A stretch of 7,350 bases of DNA from Deltaproteobacteria bacterium (GTDB lineage: Bacteria > Bdellovibrionota_F > JAHFAK01). How positions within the stretch are numbered: position 1 is the first letter of the stretch; each line of letters starts with the position of its first letter. Where the stretch lies: assembly GCA_023250585.1 (NCBI GenBank), contig JAHFAK010000113.1:1-7350 (forward strand). Direction: 5' to 3'. Below the pieces are notes generated by a model. It had not been told where the DNA came from and did not search any database. It saw nothing but the letters and a program-made list of their open reading frames with translations. Shown here in pieces: positions 1 to 7,159 of this stretch. Made by a program: the position numbers and the translations under genes.

Positions 1-2169
1 ATAAACAGTTATTATTTAAAAATTATGAACGGAGAACCAAAATATTATTATCAAAATCCTCAAGAAAACGAAAAGCCTCTTGAAAAATACTGTAAAGATT
101 TGACTGAACTCGCACGTCAGGGAAAACTCGATCCTGTTATTGGACGGGACGAAGAAATTCGACGTGTTATGCAGGTTCTTTCACGGCGCACGAAAAATAA
201 CCCCGCGCTTGTGGGAGAGCCCGGAGTTGGGAAAACAGCAATTGCCGAAGGAATTGCAATTCGAATTATCAATAACGACGTTCCTGAATCATTGAAAGAT
301 AAACGAATTGTTTCGCTCGATATTGGTACGTTACTTGCCGGGGCTAAATTTCGTGGTGAATTTGAAGAACGCCTGAAAGCAGTACTCAAAGAAATTACAA
401 CGAGTGAAGGAAAAATTATTCTTTTTATTGATGAACTACATACACTTGTTGGAGCAGGCGCTGCTGAAGGAGCTATCGATGCTTCACAAATGCTCAAACC
501 CATGCTTGCTCGTGGAGAATTACGCTGCATTGGAGCAACGACACTCAATGAATATCGTAATCATATTGAAAAAGATCCAGCACTTGAACGACGATTCCAG
601 CCGATTATTGTAACAGAACCTGGGGTTTCTGAAACTATTGCAATCCTACGTGGCCTTAAAGAACGCTATGAAATTCATCATGGAATTAAAATCCAAGACG
701 AGGCTTTGATTGCTGCTGCGACGCTTTCACATCGCTATATTCAAGATCGATTCTTACCTGATAAAGCAATTGATCTGATTGATGAAGCTGCATCAAAACT
801 GCGGATTGAAATCGATAGCCTTCCCGGTCCGATTGATGAAATACAACGAAAAATTAAACATCTCGAAATTGAACGCGCGGGCATTAAGAAAGAAAAAAAT
901 GACCTAGCTCGTGAGAAAGTAAAAAAACTCGAGAATGAAATTGAAGAATTAAAAGGACACTTGAAACAAAACCTATCGCAATGGGAAAAAGAAAAAAAGC
1001 ATATTAAAAAACTCGCTGATTTTAAAAAAGATATGGAGCGACTTGGTCGCGAAATGGAAAAGGCTGAAAATAGCGGAGATCTTAATCGTGCAGCAGAAAT
1101 CAAATATGGAAAACTTCCTGAAGTACAAAAAATAATTGAAACTGAAACGAAAGAACTCTCCTTACTTCAAAAAAATGGAGGCTTTCTTTCTGAAGAAGTT
1201 CGTGAAGAAGATATTGCTATGATTGTTTCAAAATGGACAGGAATTCCCGTATCGAAAATGCTTGAAACCGAAACGAAAAAACTTATCACGATTGAAAACA
1301 ATCTTTCTCATTCAGTTATTGGTCAAGATGAAGCAGTCCGCCGTGTCGCTCATGCGATTAAACGGGCGCGTGCTGATTTAAAGGATCCAAAAAAACCCAT
1401 TGGATCATTTTTATTTATTGGACCAACAGGAGTTGGGAAAACACATTTAGCAAAAAACCTTGCACAATTTTTATTCGATAGTGAACAGGCCCTCATTAGG
1501 ATTGATATGTCTGAATATATGGAAAAGCATTCCGTCGCTAGGCTTATTGGTGCCCCTCCCGGATATGTCGGCTATGAAGAAGGTGGGCAGCTGACTGAAA
1601 AAATTAGACGAAAGCCTTATGCGGTAATTCTTTTTGATGAAATTGAAAAAGCACATCCCGATGTTTTTAATATTTTTTTACAAATTCTCGATGAAGGTCA
1701 TCTAACTGATGGTAAAGGTCGTCGGGTTGATTTTAAAAATGCAGTCATCATCATGACATCGAATTTGGGGACCGAACTTTTCACAACAACATCAAATATC
1801 AAAGAAATTGAAAAAAAAATTGAAGGAGTGCTTCAAGCTTATTTTAAACCAGAATTTCTCAATCGCATAGACGATATCGTTATTTTCAATAAACTCTCCG
1901 AAGCACAGGTGAAAAAAATTGTTAGCCTTGAACTCGAGGAGCTTCGAAGACGTCTTGCCGAAAAATCAATTGCAATCACTCTAGATGATTCAGCACTCGT
2001 CTATCTTGCTAAAAATGGGTATGATGTAACCTATGGAGCTCGGCCTCTCAAGCGGCTCATCGAAAGAGAAATCTATAATCTCATTGCTTCCAAGATTATT
2101 GAAGGAACAATTAAAGAAGGTAATTCATTACACATTCACGCTGAAAACAATATTTTGATTATTACATAA
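1..2169 (+). CDS. clpB: ATP-dependent disaggregase ClpB, 5'-partial
   Basis: ClpB is a cytosolic hexameric AAA+ unfoldase that works with DnaK/DnaJ/GrpE to pull polypeptides out of aggregates. Numbering from the ATG at position 25: Walker A1 GEPGVGKT 64-71, pore loop KFRG 108-111, Walker B1 ILFIDEL 132-138, arginine fingers R189/R190, coiled-coil middle domain about 268-390, Walker A2 GPTGVGKT 466-473, pore loop GYVG 513-516, Walker B2 ILFDE 535-539, sensor-1 N580, arginine finger R614, sensor-2 GARPLKR 671-677. The full-length middle domain and the absence of a ClpP-binding IGL/IGF loop favour ClpB over ClpA or ClpC. The reading frame is open to the left edge. The residues before and after that ATG (LKIMNGEP) match the junction between the ClpB N-domain and the first AAA+ module, with the Met aligning to an internal Met of E. 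coli ClpB as I recall it. No Shine-Dalgarno precedes it. I therefore infer that the gene starts upstream. An N-domain-less ClpB starting at 25 is the alternative. Confidence 0.93.
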   Translation: MNSYYLKIMNGEPKYYYQNPQENEKPLEKYCKDLTELARQGKLDPVIGRDEEIRRVMQVLSRRTKNNPALVGEPGVGKTAIAEGIAIRIINNDVPESLKDKRIVSLDIGTLLAGAKFRGEFEERLKAVLKEITTSEGKIILFIDELHTLVGAGAAEGAIDASQMLKPMLARGELRCIGATTLNEYRNHIEKDPALERRFQPIIVTEPGVSETIAILRGLKERYEIHHGIKIQDEALIAAATLSHRYIQDRFLPDKAIDLIDEAASKLRIEIDSLPGPIDEIQRKIKHLEIERAGIKKEKNDLAREKVKKLENEIEELKGHLKQNLSQWEKEKKHIKKLADFKKDMERLGREMEKAENSGDLNRAAEIKYGKLPEVQKIIETETKELSLLQKNGGFLSEEVREEDIAMIVSKWTGIPVSKMLETETKKLITIENNLSHSVIGQDEAVRRVAHAIKRARADLKDPKKPIGSFLFIGPTGVGKTHLAKNLAQFLFDSEQALIRIDMSEYMEKHSVARLIGAPPGYVGYEEGGQLTEKIRRKPYAVILFDEIEKAHPDVFNIFLQILDEGHLTDGKGRRVDFKNAVIIMTSNLGTELFTTTSNIKEIEKKIEGVLQAYFKPEFLNRIDDIVIFNKLSEAQVKKIVSLELEELRRRLAEKSIAITLDDSALVYLAKNGYDVTYGARPLKRLIEREIYNLIASKIIEGTIKEGNSLHIHAENNILIIT

Positions 2170-2196
2170 TTCAGTAATGTGCTCAATTTTCTTGCT

Positions 2197-2252
2197 AAAC
2201 TAAAAAAATGTAGTTTTTCTTTCCCAGAGAATAAATCCTTCTTTCTTTTTTT
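2197..2252 (+). terminator. weak, AT-rich terminator-like hairpins after clpB
   Basis: Two small hairpins follow the clpB stop. The first pairs AAACTA (2197-2202) with TAGTTT (2211-2216) and runs into TTCTTT. The second pairs AGAGAA (2226-2231) with TTCTTT (2239-2244), including one G-U pair, and is followed by seven T from 2246 to 2252. Both stems are short and AT-rich, so intrinsic termination is only plausible. The second hairpin lies inside the dispersed repeat and is conserved in its other copy (AAAGAA/TTCTTT near 6088-6106). Confidence 0.3.
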
Positions 2253-2313
2253 ACTGAAACTTCAAAAAATATGCCTTGTGTACCGGATAGCTATTTAGAA
2301 AGTTCCTAATTAT
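2211..2313. repeat. dispersed repeat, copy A
   Basis: This 103-bp stretch matches 6073-6176 in direct orientation, with 7 substitutions and one single-base indel by hand alignment (about 92% identity). It lies between the convergent ends of clpB and the peptidase/barrel gene. A further shared octamer, TAATTCAG, sits at 2167-2174 here and directly abuts copy B at 6065-6072. Copy A may therefore be a longer unit carrying about 36 extra bases after that octamer. No coding capacity is evident. The identity of the element is unknown. Confidence 0.85.
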
Positions 2314-2411
2314 CAAAAATCACAACCTCTGCGAGATTCCTGTGGATTAGTATTTAATCCCCGATATTTTATTCCAGCAAATAGACTTCAAATAAAGTAA
2401 AATTAATAAAC

Positions 2412-5282
2412 TCAGAATCTTCCTACTAAACGAAAATATGGGAAATACGCCTGATCGTCATCGCGTATGCGATATGCATAGCCTATAACCATGGCAAGTA
2501 ACGCGTTACTAAAAACATTGAAATCTATTTTAATTTCAGGACCGGCCGACCATTTGAATTCTCGAAAATTGGGCTCGCTCGGAAATGCATTACCAAAGTC
2601 GGTAAAAAGATTAAGATCTGTTTTCTTAATAAATAAATTATATCCAATTCCATAGTTATGCTTGGTAAGAGGTAGAGTATAATCGAGGCTTGTTTTCAAA
2701 AATCTATTACCTGATATTTCAGATAAACTATATCCTCTAAAGTAAATTAAAACATCCGTAGCTCCCGATGATAATTCAGAAAAAATTGGACGTTCTCCGA
2801 GAAAGAAAACATTGCGCTGAATTTCTCCAAATGCTGCTCCTCCCTGAAGCTCCCAATTAAGAAAGTGTTTTTTTATCACGTTTACCTGATACCCATCTGA
2901 AAAAACATGATATCGTTTGTAATAGAAAATCAATCGTTCTTGGTTAAATTCTGAAAGAAACGTCTCATTGTATACATAGGCGGTTGTTGAATAGGTGTTG
3001 TTATAATTTTTTAACGTATAATTGGCGCGAATACCCGCATAACGGCGCGATCCAGGAATGAATGCATCCTGTGCTCCTTCAGGTCGCTCTCTTACTTCTT
3101 CATGATCCTCATAATTATAAATCAACGATATATCTGATGATGGATGAATGGGAAACTTTAATCCTGTATGAACTGCCCAAATCTTTTCTTCATAAAGAAG
3201 ATTGGGATCAATTATTTCATTATTTTCATTAAAATAAATATCGGAAAGGAGAAGTGGCCACCGTTCATATCCAATAATAATATTGGGATAAAAATAATTA
3301 AGTTGATAATTAAGATTTAATTCCCAATCATTAGTTTCAGGGATGTATCCCGCTCCCAGTAACCAAATATTGGTAAATAATGGATCAAATCCTGCTGCTA
3401 TGACTCCAATTGATGATGCTTTATTTGATGTTGATTCAAAAGAAGCATAAGGAAGAAGCTTAATCGAAGAGAGGGTTCGTTTTAAGAAATGATATGATTC
3501 AATTCCTTCTCTATATTCTTTGAGTGAGGTTGGTTTTTGTGAATCTAAAGCAACTTGGTTGTTATTGAGAAGCATAGGCAATCGATACTTTGTTTTTTTT
3601 AATGATAAATCATCTATTTTTAAACTGTATCCTTTATTCGTATACGTCAAATAATAAAGCTTGTTCTCCCATAACTGTGGCTCAAATGCTCCAAGGGGTT
3701 CCTCTGAAACTTGAGAAATTTCTTTAGTAAGTAAATTATAATGAAATATATTAAATATATTGTCATAATTTATACTTAAAAGAAGTTCATTGTTGTTTAC
3801 CCAATGAAGATCCGTTTCAATATTTGTATCATTGGTTAACTGAGTAATCTGCTTATCACGTAAATTCATCACATACACATTGTACGAGCCTACAGACTCG
3901 TCAAAATAAACAAAAGCACTATTTTCATGATCGGGTGATACCTTGAGTGAAAGCAGGTGGTTGTTATATCCAAAATTCGTAAGGCGTGTCTCGCTAAAGT
4001 CATGTAAATCTAGCTCGTAGATGTTCCTCGTGGTTAATTCATTTTTAACATACAGCATTTTATTACCAAGAAGTTCTATTTGTTCTATCCGTTTTTTCTC
4101 GGTAAGCTTTTCTAACTTTTTTGTACGAAGAGAATACCGAAATAAATCAGAAAAAAATCCATCTATTGTTTCTTGATTAATTACTAAATAAAGAAGATCT
4201 CCATCTATTTCAAACTGAAAGAGTTGGTAGAGAGGAATTTTTTTTAACGACGTAACTTCTTTTATTTTTTTATCAATTGTTAATTTTTTTATACTTTTAT
4301 CCTTTACATCATGAAAATAAATTTCTCCATTTGAATGCACGCGAAGATTATCTACTTTTTCTGCCAAAAAAAAATTTTCAGTTTTTTCATATGAATTATC
4401 ATCATTTGTCTTCTTATATTTTTGAACCATCGAGTTTTTCCATTCAGCATAGAGATCTTTAAAACTTTTCCCAAAAATTTTTTTTGTTTTATAATCTAAA
4501 AAAAATGGGGTGAGTTTTCTGCCAAAGTAGTGAATGAGTTCATATAATTTTTCTTGTCCGTATTTTTGTGAAATAAAATCTAGAAACTTTGCACTGTAAA
4601 GGTATACAAGAGCACCTCCACCAGGAATTTCAGTGTACTCTAAATTAAGTTCTCTAATGTCAACTAATTTTCCATCTTGGGCATCTCTCTTAATGAGCAT
4701 ATCAGTAAAGCTCGAATGCACACGACCCGTCTTGCTCTTTGTTGACTCAACATAGGTTGCCCATCCTTCAAGAAACCACCCGGGCAAAAAAGTCCCGGGT
4801 AAATACCAAGGAAAAAAATAGTTAATAACTTTTGGCAATCCGGAAATCACTGATCCTTGCAATATATGTGAATACTCATGGATGAACGTATGTTTCATTG
4901 TACCTGCAAATTTTATTTCCTCGGTAAAATTATTTAATGATTGTTCGAGTATGATATAAATAGAACCAATCGGTATAGCTGCAAAAGCGTTAAAGTCATC
5001 GACATTGGGAAGTAAAATAACATCGGTATGACGATTCTCCTGTTTATAAAGATATGCCATCTCATCGTGAACTTCTTCAAAAATTGGACTTACATATGCG
5101 GCAAATTCTCCCATTCCTTTAGGAAAGATAATGCTAAAGTGCTCAGTATTTATTTCTTGCCACTGTTTTTCATATTGTAATGCCTGGTTGACATAGGGAA
5201 CTTCCGGGAAAAATTGAGCTTCTGAAATAGACGAAAAGAAAAAACTACAAAAAATACTCGTAATAATAGAGAAAATTTTCAC
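2412..5282 (-). CDS. exported zinc-peptidase-like / beta-propeller / outer-membrane barrel protein
   Basis: The protein has 956 residues. Residues 1-22 form a signal peptide: KIF, a hydrophobic stretch rich in Phe/Ile/Ser, and a likely cleavage near SEA/QFF. HEYSH at 135-139 fits the HExxH zinc site. E172 in WFLEGWATYVES is a good candidate for the third, gluzincin-type ligand, as in MA-clan or 'peptidase_MA-like' domains. Residues about 300-600 carry beta-strand repeats of the TolB/PD40 kind, the clearest being LSLKVSPD...YNVYVMNLRDKQITQLT (444-483). Residues about 615-956 show alternating aromatic beta-strands and end ...FPYFRLVGRF, the terminal-Phe signature of barrels inserted by BamA. 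The likely location is the outer membrane, with peptidase and propeller in the periplasm or at the surface; the topology is inferred. The start is GTG. An in-frame TGA lies directly before it and no alternative start preserves the signal peptide. The substrate is unknown. The gene converges with clpB. Confidence 0.82.
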   Translation of the reverse strand: MKIFSIITSIFCSFFFSSISEAQFFPEVPYVNQALQYEKQWQEINTEHFSIIFPKGMGEFAAYVSPIFEEVHDEMAYLYKQENRHTDVILLPNVDDFNAFAAIPIGSIYIILEQSLNNFTEEIKFAGTMKHTFIHEYSHILQGSVISGLPKVINYFFPWYLPGTFLPGWFLEGWATYVESTKSKTGRVHSSFTDMLIKRDAQDGKLVDIRELNLEYTEIPGGGALVYLYSAKFLDFISQKYGQEKLYELIHYFGRKLTPFFLDYKTKKIFGKSFKDLYAEWKNSMVQKYKKTNDDNSYEKTENFFLAEKVDNLRVHSNGEIYFHDVKDKSIKKLTIDKKIKEVTSLKKIPLYQLFQFEIDGDLLYLVINQETIDGFFSDLFRYSLRTKKLEKLTEKKRIEQIELLGNKMLYVKNELTTRNIYELDLHDFSETRLTNFGYNNHLLSLKVSPDHENSAFVYFDESVGSYNVYVMNLRDKQITQLTNDTNIETDLHWVNNNELLLSINYDNIFNIFHYNLLTKEISQVSEEPLGAFEPQLWENKLYYLTYTNKGYSLKIDDLSLKKTKYRLPMLLNNNQVALDSQKPTSLKEYREGIESYHFLKRTLSSIKLLPYASFESTSNKASSIGVIAAGFDPLFTNIWLLGAGYIPETNDWELNLNYQLNYFYPNIIIGYERWPLLLSDIYFNENNEIIDPNLLYEEKIWAVHTGLKFPIHPSSDISLIYNYEDHEEVRERPEGAQDAFIPGSRRYAGIRANYTLKNYNNTYSTTAYVYNETFLSEFNQERLIFYYKRYHVFSDGYQVNVIKKHFLNWELQGGAAFGEIQRNVFFLGERPIFSELSSGATDVLIYFRGYSLSEISGNRFLKTSLDYTLPLTKHNYGIGYNLFIKKTDLNLFTDFGNAFPSEPNFREFKWSAGPEIKIDFNVFSNALLAMVIGYAYRIRDDDQAYFPYFRLVGRF

Positions 5283-5288
5283 TCAATT

Positions 5289-5317
5289 ATTATACCAAAA
5301 TCATGATGTACTAGCAA
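5289..5317 (-). promoter_or_regulatory. promoter of the peptidase/barrel gene, predicting a leaderless mRNA
   Basis: Read on the minus strand, a -35 box TTGCTA (5317-5312, four of six consensus bases) is followed by a 17-bp spacer and a perfect -10 box TATAAT (5294-5289) with an extended TG (TGGTATAAT). Standard spacing puts +1 at 5282, the G of the GTG start codon. No Shine-Dalgarno would fit, because there is no 5' leader. Confidence 0.65.
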
Positions 5318-5590
5318 TGGTATAGCCCCGCAAAACAAAATGTCCGGTTTTAGATACAATTTCAATAAAACGTTTGGAAAAGTTTAAAATAGTCGTCGAT
5401 ACAATGTCATTGTCCTACCTTCCGCTTGGTATACTGAATACAAGACGAAAGGTATCAAATCTAGGGCACGACTGATGAATCAAGAACGTTATTCATCAAG
5501 TGGAAAGCTTTTAATATCGGCATCCTGAGAGCTATTTGAATATGTATGGCATGAACCTTGCAGTGTTCATGTATCTAGAGGGGGGCATGA
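5318..5590. other. non-coding stretch with two hairpins, left part of the mobile-element debris
   Basis: I found no convincing gene here. Two perfect inverted repeats stand out. TGATGAAT (5473-5480) pairs with ATTCATCA (5491-5498) around a 10-base loop, and CATGAAC (5550-5556) pairs with GTTCATG (5565-5571) around an 8-base loop. They lie upstream of the transposase relic and could be remains of its left end or leader. That link is inference. Confidence 0.4.
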
Positions 5591-5950
5591 CATCAAGGAC
5601 AAATTTTTCATGTAAATCCTCTGTATCGGATTATGTATGATCACTTTGAATCATTTCTCGAGACGTATAATCGTGTGTATGTGAGTAAGTTTGGCTCCTT
5701 TCGTATATATAAACAAATGCACAAAATGCTGATCGATGATTGCGTTGTCATTGCTGGCTATTCACGAACGAAACTGTGGATCTGGCACAATAATGTCATA
5801 GCCTATCCAGGAGAAGATGTTCATGGAAACTACTTAAAATATGTTGATGTGAAGTGAATGAATCAATTGAATATCATCATGATCTTCCTTCGCTTCTTTT
5901 TCCGTGAGTTATTGGGATACGAACGAAAGGGCTACGAAGGACACGTGAAC
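5591..5950 (+). pseudogene. IS91-family transposase relic (N-terminal zinc-binding region)
   Basis: The frame open from 5591 to the TGA at 5855-5857 encodes a segment starting NPLYRIMYDHFESFLETY and continuing KFGSFRIYKQMHKML..C..IAGYSRTK. From memory this aligns almost gap-free with the N-terminus of IS91/ISCR-type transposases (xPLYxxxxxHFxxF...KYGFxRP...CGxxxxGFARVRC..C). The zinc ligands expected next are gone. The CxxC after GFARVR reads LWIW, the SC of AFSC reads PG, and the CPSC position falls on NYLK. The in-frame TGA follows. Reading on past it gives FLRFFFRELLG (about 5888-5920), resembling the IS91 LRxxFLxDRKLLG segment with a deletion in between. The catalytic HUH/Tyr region is absent, so the element cannot move itself. 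Family membership rests on recalled consensus, not on a search. Confidence 0.6.
5824..5863 (+). repeat. 40-bp repeat inside the IS91 relic, copy 1
   Basis: This segment matches 7118-7157 at 36 of 40 bases in direct orientation. In the relic frame it covers the decayed CPSC-type knuckle and the TGA that ends the frame (GNYLKYVDVK then stop). Confidence 0.8.
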
Positions 5951-5967
5951 AAACTTCATTTGAGACG

Positions 5968-5995
5968 ATCTAATGGAGAAGCTTCTCCATTAGAT
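5968..5995. repeat. 28-bp perfect palindrome
   Basis: ATCTAATGGAGAAG is followed at once by its exact reverse complement, centred on AAGCTT. As RNA it would fold into a 12-bp stem with a four-base loop. No T tract follows on either strand, so it is not a classical intrinsic terminator. It lies between the transposase relic and copy B of the dispersed repeat. Confidence 0.9.
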
Positions 5996-6072
5996 GAAGG
6001 CAGGAGTGTATCTTCATTTCGAACTTTTTCTTCGATTATTGCCTTGTTTTCCATTGATCGTCAGTAATTCAG

Positions 6073-6176
6073 TAGTTTTTCTTTCCCAAAGAATAAATCC
6101 TTCTTTCTCTTTTTACTGAAACTTCAAAAAATATGTCTTGTGTTCCGGCATACCTACTGAGAAAGTTCCTAATTAT
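6073..6176. repeat. dispersed repeat, copy B
   Basis: This is the 104-bp partner of 2211-2313, in direct orientation at about 92% identity by hand. It ends 9 bp before the stop codon of the methyltransferase-like gene, which reads towards it. TCAGTAA (6061-6067) and TTACTGA (6113-6119) form an inverted pair that is also present at copy A (TTCAGTAA 2170-2177, TTACTGAA 2251-2258). Confidence 0.85.
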
Positions 6177-6185
6177 TTAATATTT

Positions 6186-7052
6186 CTACTGCATCTCAAT
6201 AATGAGAAGATAGCCAGAAGTTTTTGTGCTCGTAAAACCAAGTGTTTGTTCTACTCTAACAAATCGAAAATTTTTGATGCGATTCTTATCGGGATGAGAC
6301 GCAAGATGATCTTTTATCAGTATTTGATCATTTTCTGTCTTACCTTTTGTTTCTTTACCATCATGATTACGACTGAATTTTGATCCTGAGACCCATGTAG
6401 CTTCTGAGTCTGACTCCCCTCTTCCAAGATCAAAATCAAATCCAAACAGACGAATTTCGCCTTTATCGGCTATTACGCGAAGACATTCATCGATTACACG
6501 AAATTTTTCTTGTGGGTTTATATTGTTAACTAATTGATGGCTGAGTATAATATTTGGTCGTTCGACTGATTCTGGTAATTCCAAAGCACTGCCTGCGATT
6601 AAATAAGGTTTGTACTTTTCTAAATAAGAAATAATGTCGTCATATTGCTGTGTCTGCCAAGGAATATCTTCTTCTTTTGCTCCATACCAAAGATCAAGCG
6701 CTTTGGCTTCGATACCCGACTCTATCATTAAAGGCAATAAACTTCCGTATCCTTCTCCTAACAGAAGTATTTTCTTTCTTTCTTTCTTCCAACTGTTAAT
6801 TATAGGTACATTAAGTCCTAAATTTTTACGTGTAAAATTGCGATCATACTGGGGCTCTCCAGTGACGGTAATCCCTCCTGCAGTTGAATATCTAAAACCA
6901 TTTTCTCCACTTTTCCAAACTCCAATACCATCATAGTTTTCAAAAGAAAAAATTTTTTCACATTTTGTACCAGCGTAGAGAGCTGTATGAGATAACACGA
7001 AGAAAAGTAAAAAAATAAACTTTGGGTTCATCAAATTATAAAAATATTTCAT
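6186..7052 (-). CDS. exported or membrane-anchored SAM-methyltransferase-like protein
   Basis: Starting at the ATG at 7052 the product has 288 residues. The N-terminus (MKYFYNLMNPKFIFLLFFVL..ALYAG) reads as a signal peptide or membrane anchor, with possible cleavage after ALYA near residue 27. A Rossmann-like core follows. ILLLGEGYGSLLP (about 95-107) resembles class I methyltransferase motif I. ALDLWYG (118-124) offers the acidic residue after strand 2, IAGSALELP (152-160) resembles the motif before strand 4, IILSHQLVNNI (168-178) is strand 4, and GEIRLFGFDFD (198-208) is strand 5. The substrate is not recognisable, and the fold call is from motifs only. The 7052 start is chosen because AAGGG lies five bases upstream and a promoter lies just above it. 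A TTG at 7103 and an ATG at 7079 are upstream of the predicted transcript start. The ATG at 7031 would also keep the signal peptide. Confidence 0.6.
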   Translation of the reverse strand: MKYFYNLMNPKFIFLLFFVLSHTALYAGTKCEKIFSFENYDGIGVWKSGENGFRYSTAGGITVTGEPQYDRNFTRKNLGLNVPIINSWKKERKKILLLGEGYGSLLPLMIESGIEAKALDLWYGAKEEDIPWQTQQYDDIISYLEKYKPYLIAGSALELPESVERPNIILSHQLVNNINPQEKFRVIDECLRVIADKGEIRLFGFDFDLGRGESDSEATWVSGSKFSRNHDGKETKGKTENDQILIKDHLASHPDKNRIKNFRFVRVEQTLGFTSTKTSGYLLIIEMQ

Positions 7053-7062
7053 AATAACCCTT
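7053..7062 (-). promoter_or_regulatory. ribosome binding site that decides the methyltransferase-like start
   Basis: On the minus strand AAGGG (7062-7058) stands five bases before the ATG at 7052-7050. The other candidate starts (TTG 7103, ATG 7079, ATG 7031) have no comparable purine stretch at a suitable distance. Confidence 0.45.
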
Positions 7063-7074
7063 ATTAAAAAACGA

Positions 7075-7103
7075 TTCATATCATATTTAATGCAAAAAGT
7101 CAA
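7075..7103 (-). promoter_or_regulatory. promoter of the methyltransferase-like gene
   Basis: On the minus strand TTGACT (7103-7098, five of six -35 bases) is followed by 17 bp and TATGAA (7080-7075, four of six -10 bases). Predicted +1 is near 7068, leaving a 5' leader of about 16 bases before the ATG at 7052. This argues that the gene is not simply read through from the GH3 gene upstream. Confidence 0.45.
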
Positions 7104-7117
7104 GTTTTAACTGTTTG

Positions 7118-7157
7118 TGGAAATTACTTTAAATGTGTTGATGTGAAGTGAGTGAAT
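7118..7157 (+). repeat. 40-bp IS91-relic scar, copy 2
   Basis: This segment matches 5824-5863 at 36 of 40 bases. In the same frame it reads GNYFKCVDVK then a stop, so it keeps one cysteine that copy 1 has lost, as expected of an independently decayed transposase fragment. It starts 15 bp upstream of the TTGACT box of the methyltransferase-like gene and ends two bases from the GH3 stop codon. Confidence 0.75.
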
Positions 7158-7159
7158 AT

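Noticed and set aside
117-1103. Two minus-strand open frames of 143 and 120 codons (117-548 and 741-1103)
   Set aside because: They lie antisense to conserved ClpB motifs, are rich in Ser/Arg/Phe as expected of reversed AAA+ and coiled-coil codons, and resemble no family.
2314-2411. Remainder of the convergent intergenic stretch
   Set aside because: No gene, hairpin or repeat was found in it; it appears to be plain AT-rich spacer.
5427-5435. Extended -10-like TGGTATACT on the plus strand
   Set aside because: No acceptable -35 box lies 16-18 bp upstream, and the only gene downstream is a dead transposase.
5858-6067. Plus-strand open frame of 69 codons as an independent gene
   Set aside because: It begins inside the transposase relic, its first third resembles the IS91 LRxxF..RKLLG segment, it runs through the perfect palindrome and it has no ribosome binding site.
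6138-6383. Plus-strand open frame of 81 codons
   Set aside because: It overlaps repeat copy B and the 3' end of the methyltransferase-like gene in antisense and has no recognisable features.
6634-6936. Plus-strand open frame of 100 codons
   Set aside because: It is antisense to the Rossmann core of the methyltransferase-like gene, whose motifs make the minus strand the coding one.
7053-7103. N-terminal extension of the methyltransferase-like protein to TTG 7103 or ATG 7079
   Set aside because: The TTG is the first triplet of a good -35 box and both starts lie upstream of the predicted transcript start. The extension would also bury the signal peptide.
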